From Amblyornis subalaris (Eukaryota > Chordata > Aves > Passeriformes > Ptilonorhynchidae): DNA of 64,000 nucleotides. The notes beneath the pieces were generated by a model. That model did no database searches. It saw only the letters and a list, made by a program, of their open reading frames with translations, and was not told where the DNA came from. The stretch covers positions 2,604,001-2,668,000 of the forward strand of contig JACAXG010000070.1 in the NCBI GenBank assembly GCA_018881555.1, in the 5' to 3' direction. The translations under genes and the position numbers were made by a program. This document shows, one piece after another, positions 57,998 through 64,000 of the stretch (position 1 is its first letter; every line of letters starts with the position of its first letter).

Positions 57998-60900
57998 GTA
58001 GGAGATAAATCTCTTCATATGGACTTTTCTAATTGCCAAGGGTGTGTTCTGTCTGGCAGAGATGATTTAGCAATACCCACTGAGAGGAAGAGTTCCAGTG
58101 ACAGAACGGAATAATGATAACTCTTCTTTTGAATGTGATGGCAGAATTTTAACAAGGGAATCCCCCAAGCCCTGTAAACTCTCTCTTTAGCATCCTTATT
58201 TCAGAACCTGGCCACCTGGTGCTGAGGAGGAAGGACCATTTAAATGCTCTCAGGAAGGTCTATACCCACAGACATTAGTCCCTAGCTGTGGAAGAACACA
58301 GTCCCTATGTAAGCCGTGCTAGCTGGCCTGTGATAGTCAGAAACTGTTGCTCCCATAAGGAGGCAATGTCAGCTGGAAGCATACAGCTATAAAATTAAGA
58401 GAAAGTCTGTTCTGTTTTCTCAGGATAACACAGAAATTGAACTTCATTGCTCACTCCCTGCCTGTTCTCATGGCGGAAGCAAAGGCTTTACAGTGATACA
58501 GTCACAAGCAGAAATGCTGAACAGTAAACTGCAGACATTTGGGACATAGAGTTAGAAAAAGTGACCTACAAGTAGATGTGTTGAACCCATACACCTTTTA
58601 CATGCAAGGTAATGTTACATGCATGTTCACCCCCAAGATAGCTAATGTCAATCATGCTCTATGCTATTATATGCTTACAAAAGGGTGAGCTCAGGAAAAA
58701 CATTTGAATTCAGAGAAAAAAACCCCACAAATAAAGATGGGAAGTAAAGTCCAGTTTGGTGACCAGGGCTTGCCAAATTGAGTTCCTACAAAACGGGAAG
58801 AACCAACACCTCCATTGAGATACTCACAGTGAAAAAGTGGCTGCCTGGGCTAATATGAAAATTTCAGGAGACCAATAACCATGGAAACCTCAGTAAAAGG
58901 AATGCATCCTCAATGAAATTCGAAAGAGAGAAGAAGAAATGATAACTGGATAACCCTTCAGAGGCAAAAATCCATGTATTTCTTTCCCCAGAGATGCTTG
59001 TAGAACAAACAGGTTTTATTTTTAAACAAAATATGTTCTTACTGGCATCCATGTGAAACTATTTGTTGCAAAGACTTTGTAATATCTTTTATACAGTTGT
59101 CACATATCTGCATTTATGAAGGCCTTGGTTTTTTAGAAGCTTTTCGACAAACTCTCAGTTTTCATTTAAACAAGAAATAAGAAATAATCTGCCTTCCTCA
59201 CTTCTGTCAATAGTTTCAAAAACACTAAAAGCCGTCTAAAAGTAAGTAGCTCTGGAAGACTGCAGCATGCCTTTCTAACTTGTATTTAATATGTTTTGTA
59301 CTGTCTCTTATTAGGAGCCAAATTCANATTAGTGCTGTTCAAATGTGATTCTAATTTCTATACTCGGTGAGGTCTATGAAGGACACTGTCAGAAATGACA
59401 GGTAAATAATGGTGGGGAAAAGACCAGCTCTCTGCATCAGTTAATGAATAAAGCTTAGGGAGCAAGAGAAGAAACAATGCATTCATCACTGCTAAAATTT
59501 AACTCTGCAACTTACCTTTCAATAAAAATTCATAACAAGGCCAATAAAAATGGCCACAGAGGAACATTCTTCCCCTTTCTCTACTGGAATTACCTTCTGT
59601 TTGTTCAGCACTCATGTGCACCCAGCTAAGACCAGTAAGTTCACTTTCCTTTTGTTGTGATCTGAACTAGATATAAACTGTAAGGTAAAACTCTGTACTA
59701 AACTTCTGCTCTGCCAATGAAATCTTTAAGCCTTACAATATTTGTTAAAGAACAACAGATAAGATTCTGTTTGCCAGGCATTTTTCAGGTAGTAGCTGGA
59801 TTAAAAAAATTTGCTCAGAAATGGCTGTCTTCACTCCCTGCTGATCAGTGAGTGTTCCTCTGAACAGCTGTTCCCCACCTGGGGAGAAAACCTTGCACTG
59901 TCCCATTACTGCACCATGTCAAAGAAATGACATTAATGACAAGCCAGGTTGCAGAAAGTCACAATCCTCTCACTCAGGATTGTAAAAATAAACTAAACTC
60001 TCCACCTTCATTACTGCATTACTGCAATGATGTTTCCAATAACATCATTAATCTACTAGAACACTCCATAATGGTCCAGCTTTACCATCCATTAAGTGTT
60101 CATCTCAAAGAGATGGTAAATTTTTCACATCTTTTCCCCTCATACTGAGGGTATTTACCTTATACAGATGTACAGAGGTGCCTCTGGAGATGTCACGAAG
60201 GGGTCTCAAAATTCCCATCTCCCAGATCTTTGTCAAAGGGGCTCACAGTTAACATGATTATAGTCAGCAAGCTCTATGTCTTCTGTGTTCCCATCACAGA
60301 CTCTATTTTCATACAAATCTGAAGTCAACTGGCTATGTCCCCATATAGTGGGGTTACTGTATGTTGAGAAGAAATTGGTCTCTTTGAAAAGTGTATATAA
60401 CTGAGCTATGTGTGCTGAGTCTGATTTGTACAATTAACTACTTTCTGGCCCATTAATACCCGTACTGTTGAATGTAGACTTAGGCTGTTGTATATTTTGG
60501 AATAGAGGAAGAGTACTTGTACCATTTCAATTGTTGTATTATAACCAACATCAATGTGAATAAGTGCAAATTGNAGGAGCCACAAGGTGTTTAGCTTGGA
60601 GCCTAATCTCATGGGTTGTTGTAAAGTTTGTGCCTTGCTAGAACTGTTTACTGGAGGCAAACCAGGGGAGCATGGTTGACTTACCCAATTTCATGGTATT
60701 GTGTAGATCTCTCTGTCTCTCTCATTGCTCTAAAACCTGCAACCATTAGTATTTCCTTTGAGTTCTCTCTGCCTGTCTTGATTCTTGGAATGTTCCAGAC
60801 AAGTGCCACTAGGGAACCAATAGTGCCAAACTGCTTTCTCATCTTTTGCTACCTGTCCTCACACCGTTGCATCCAAAGAACATCATTATTTCCCACACTG

Positions 60901-63900
60901 GAAGTCTGGGGAATGAGCTGTGCCTTCTTCAACAGTACCTGGATGGGTCAAAAGTTCATATGCAAGAGCATACTTTGACTGCCATCTTCCTCCTCCTGGT
61001 GAGAATGCCTCATTCCGCAGGGATTCTGGTGGCATCAACTGCATACTTTGGATGCCTGCTACTTACAGAAATCTGTAGATCAGCCATGCACTGCTACATT
61101 CACAGATTAGAAATGGTTNTCATTTTTGCAGAGCAGTCCTTCAATTATTCATTAATTTGAGCTCCATGATCTACTTTCCTGTGTGGTCTGTACTTGTCAA
61201 TCTGGTCCATGGGTCAAAGGAAGCTGTTTCCTTGTAAGCAGAGTTCTTCATNTTTATTTCACTTACTGACATCTTCAAGAACCTGAAGAGAAGTTGAGCC
61301 TGAGAAGGAAGAGAGGTAGCCTGCGACCTTTCTTACAACAGATGTGATGTCAAAGTGCACCAGCAAACAAGTCTCATTAAGATACCCCGTCCTGGCACCA
61401 GCCACTTGGCAGGTATTGTGGATAAGAGAATGCAGACCCTGTTTAAATGTAAGGAAATTCTCACCTGCTTGCAGAAGGCATGCAACAGAATTTTAGGACT
61501 AGTCTTGTGCTCCATGAAAAAAAAAAGTCTTTGTGGTTGTGATGTATGCAAATTATTCTCATTTATCAAGACAAGAGCTGTAAGGGTTTCGCGTTTTAAA
61601 GATTGCTGTTACCAGTATCCCATGTGGCTAAATCTTGGAGAGCAATCATGAATATACAGGATGTTGAGTTTAGTTAGCAAACTAACTTCTTTTATGTAAT
61701 CCACTAAAAAGTGCCTCTTTGGCCTGCTTCTCAAAGGAATGTGAGTTGACCATTATTCAATACTGAGAACCAATACTGGTAATACTTACGAGATGTGTAA
61801 AATAAATATCTCTAGACAAGTATCTATAATGCTTCACTTCTTAAAGTTTTCATATCTCCTTAGTAAGTCTGAATACAGCTCTAATGCCTAATTAACCCCA
61901 GTTTTGTTTCATGAGTATGCTATAAACAAAAAGAGCAACAAGTGTCTAGGCAGGTAGGCAGCCTTTATAGTAAACAGTTCAGTTTAGGAGGAGACATGCA
62001 TGTTTTGCTTTCAACACAGAAAATGGCAAGCACAAAGTCACCCAAAAAACCACCCCCACCCACCCTTTGCCAGACTCCTGAATGTTGTCAGGACCTTCCC
62101 CTGAAGAAGCATACAAGACTCCATTTTATTGATATTTGCATGGCAGTTAGTAACCCTGAAGCTGCCATATGGGCCTGGCTGCCCGTCCTTTTCCAGATGG
62201 ACTTGAATTATATGCAGAAATTTTTTCTGCCTAGTTTCTCAGAGATTCATGCAACAAAGATTCTTCAACTCGTGTGGACCCCCCCACTGATTAGTTAGCA
62301 TCTGAGCATCTTCCTAAAGCACTTCCTTAAAAGGTTCTAGCTTTCCTTTTGAAGTCCATGAAAATTTGTTCCAGTCAAGCATGTGAAAGAATGTGAACAA
62401 CTGGAGAAGCCTAACATACGGACAAAAAAAGGTAAGTTTTGTACTTGTTGGACAAAGATGTTTGCTTTCCAGGTAATTCTGAGAACCACCTTCATGAGAC
62501 ATCAGCCTTTACAAGTGAGATTGAGGGTGACTGACAGGATAGGATCTATCTCCACACAGGTTCTCCAAATGCTGTGCAGCATCTAATAGGAGCGTTTCAA
62601 TTTTAGAAATTTTGACAATACTCTTACTGGTCCCTCTGGAGCTTTCTCCATACTTTTTTGCAACAAAAATGTTTTCTGTGTGATAAATACCTCAGTTTGA
62701 AGCCCAAATAAAATGAAGATTCTCTGAATGATACAACCTTACACACATTCCTCTCTAGCAGGTGATCCTTACATCAACTGTCATCACCAGCTTGAGGCAG
62801 AGTGCAGCTTCTCCTAGGAAAAAAGTCAGAATCAGTACACCTCCTTTCCTGGTTTAAGCAGGCCCAGCATACTACAGAAACACTGCATTTCTCTTGAGAT
62901 CTTCCACTTATTGGTACTGGTTTGTTTATTGTTTTGTATGTAGACAACCCTAAAAGAACACACATCCCAGGCTTGCAGCATCTCTTCCACTTAGCAAAGA
63001 TATGGTCCTCACAGAGACTAAAATGTAAATAACATGGGAGCAAACACCAGCCTCCCACTCCCAACAAGAACACAGATAATACAAAATCACCAGTCCCTGT
63101 CCTCAGTCTGCCTCTCCAGCTGCACTCTGTTCCCATTAGTGAACAACAAAGCTCCGGCTTCTCCCAGCGGTATGAAATGGCTCCTGAACACATTCCCAAA
63201 CACAGAGATTTACCAGTTCAAGGGCACAGATTCCAGATCTTTTGGACCAAAGGCATGTTTCAGTTTGCAGTCTCATTAGAGCAGTAACTGTGTGAATACT
63301 GGCACTCAAGGCTTCTCAGTAAGCTTTAAAATTATCAACAAGTGCCCTCACCTAGCAATGTTCATGCCAGAATATTGGTCCATACCTTTAGACAGGACCA
63401 GCCTCAGCTGTCACTGCAGCCCACCACGTTTTTCTATCGCATACTTGACTGCTTCCCAAAACTCCTTGGTCACAGAATGTCATTGTGACTCTCCTACAGC
63501 ACCAGCCACTTTCCAGGCCCTCATCCAGCCTGTGCTAGGACATTTGGACCAAATTCATTACTGTAAATTGATGTTGTTGCACTGTTGCAGATCAGGCATC
63601 ATGCAATGAATACAGTGGTGAGGCCAACAGTGGTTAAAATGCTCAATAAGGCTAATTGCATGGGTGAACATTTCTCTAATATGGACCAGATGAAACAACC
63701 AAATTAAAATGTAGGTGATTATAAATACTCTGAAGCCTTGTCTATGCATAAAGAGATACCTTGATGGGTCTGGGAAAAAGGCAGTGAGGAGCAGTGTGGA
63801 CAGACTAAGAGTTTTTTTCTTCGTTACTTTCGTTTTCATGAAAATTTTGTAATTATTTTTTGTATTATTGTTTTATTTTATTTCAATTATTAAGCTGTTC

Positions 63901-63959
63901 TTATCTCAGTCCATGAATTTTCTCACTTTTACCTTTCCAATTCTCTTCCCCATCCTGCT

Positions 63960-64000
63960 GGGGGGGAGGGAGGAAGGGAGAGAGGAAGGGAGGGAGGGAG
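63960..64000. repeat. Purine-rich (GGGAGGAA) tract at the window edge
   Basis: GGGGGGGAGGGAGGAAGGGAG and onward, purely G and A to the end of the window. It probably continues beyond. G-run spacing would allow G-quadruplex or triplex structures. Confidence 0.85.

Larger units (their letters stand above)
51621..64000. other. Intergenic region downstream of EFCAB2
   Basis: 12.4 kb of mostly AT-rich DNA. No open frame in either strand has recognisable domains, and I saw no CpG island or mobile element. By conserved gene order the next gene should be KIF26B, whose long GC-rich first exon is not present here. Minor features are a poly-A run (57981-57997), a GGAAAG-type purine tract (57088-57115) and a purine tract at the right edge. 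Confidence 0.65.

Noticed and set aside
61333..62586. Cluster of 60-118 codon frames near the right end that could be a gene
   Set aside because: None shows a domain, consistent splice sites or shared phase. Composition is like the surrounding AT-rich DNA.
1..64000. tRNA, rRNA, snoRNA, microRNA or CRISPR features
   Set aside because: No tRNA B-box with a plausible cloverleaf, no spaced direct-repeat array and no C/D or H/ACA pattern that I could support by eye.

Overview
The window is vertebrate nuclear DNA, most likely from a bird. It has widely spaced exons with GT/AG introns, CpG-island promoters, low repeat density, CR1-type LINE 3' tails (the 'ggtcccttccaac' signature), a bird-type retroviral LTR, and the gene order HNRNPU - EFCAB2. 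In mammals KIF26B follows EFCAB2. Isolated single Ns (roughly one every 1-2 kb) suggest a draft assembly.

Layout. (1) 1-960 is a CpG island holding the start of HNRNPU on the minus strand. Its first coding exon (SAP domain) runs off the left edge. (2) About 960-20,570 is intergenic between the divergent genes HNRNPU (-) and EFCAB2 (+). It holds microsatellites, one CR1 scrap and a possible TATA promoter near 16.4 kb. (3) 20,570-51,604 is EFCAB2, the dynein regulatory complex subunit DRC8. All seven coding exons are readable: 20727-20751, 38802-38886, 43802-43874, 47924-48003, 49643-49685, 49786-49852 and 50995-51104. They join in consistent phase into a 160-residue EF-hand protein. Its CpG-island promoter carries an exact match to the RFX X-box consensus (20696-20709), the motif that controls ciliary genes. 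Intron 1 is 18 kb and holds a CR1 copy, a CA/TG inverted microsatellite and two CpG-richer patches; intron 1 also has an LTR fragment, and intron 2 a longer LTR piece flanked by long diverged direct repeats. (4) 51,605-64,000 is intergenic; no exon could be supported.

The two genes have unrelated roles: a nuclear RNA/chromatin-binding protein and an axonemal calcium-binding-family protein. They are divergently arranged but about 20 kb apart, so they do not share a core promoter. No prokaryote-like system, CRISPR array or RNA gene was found. The most useful leads are the X-box with an overlapping upstream reading frame at the EFCAB2 start, the odd flanks of the LTR in intron 2, and several expandable repeats.
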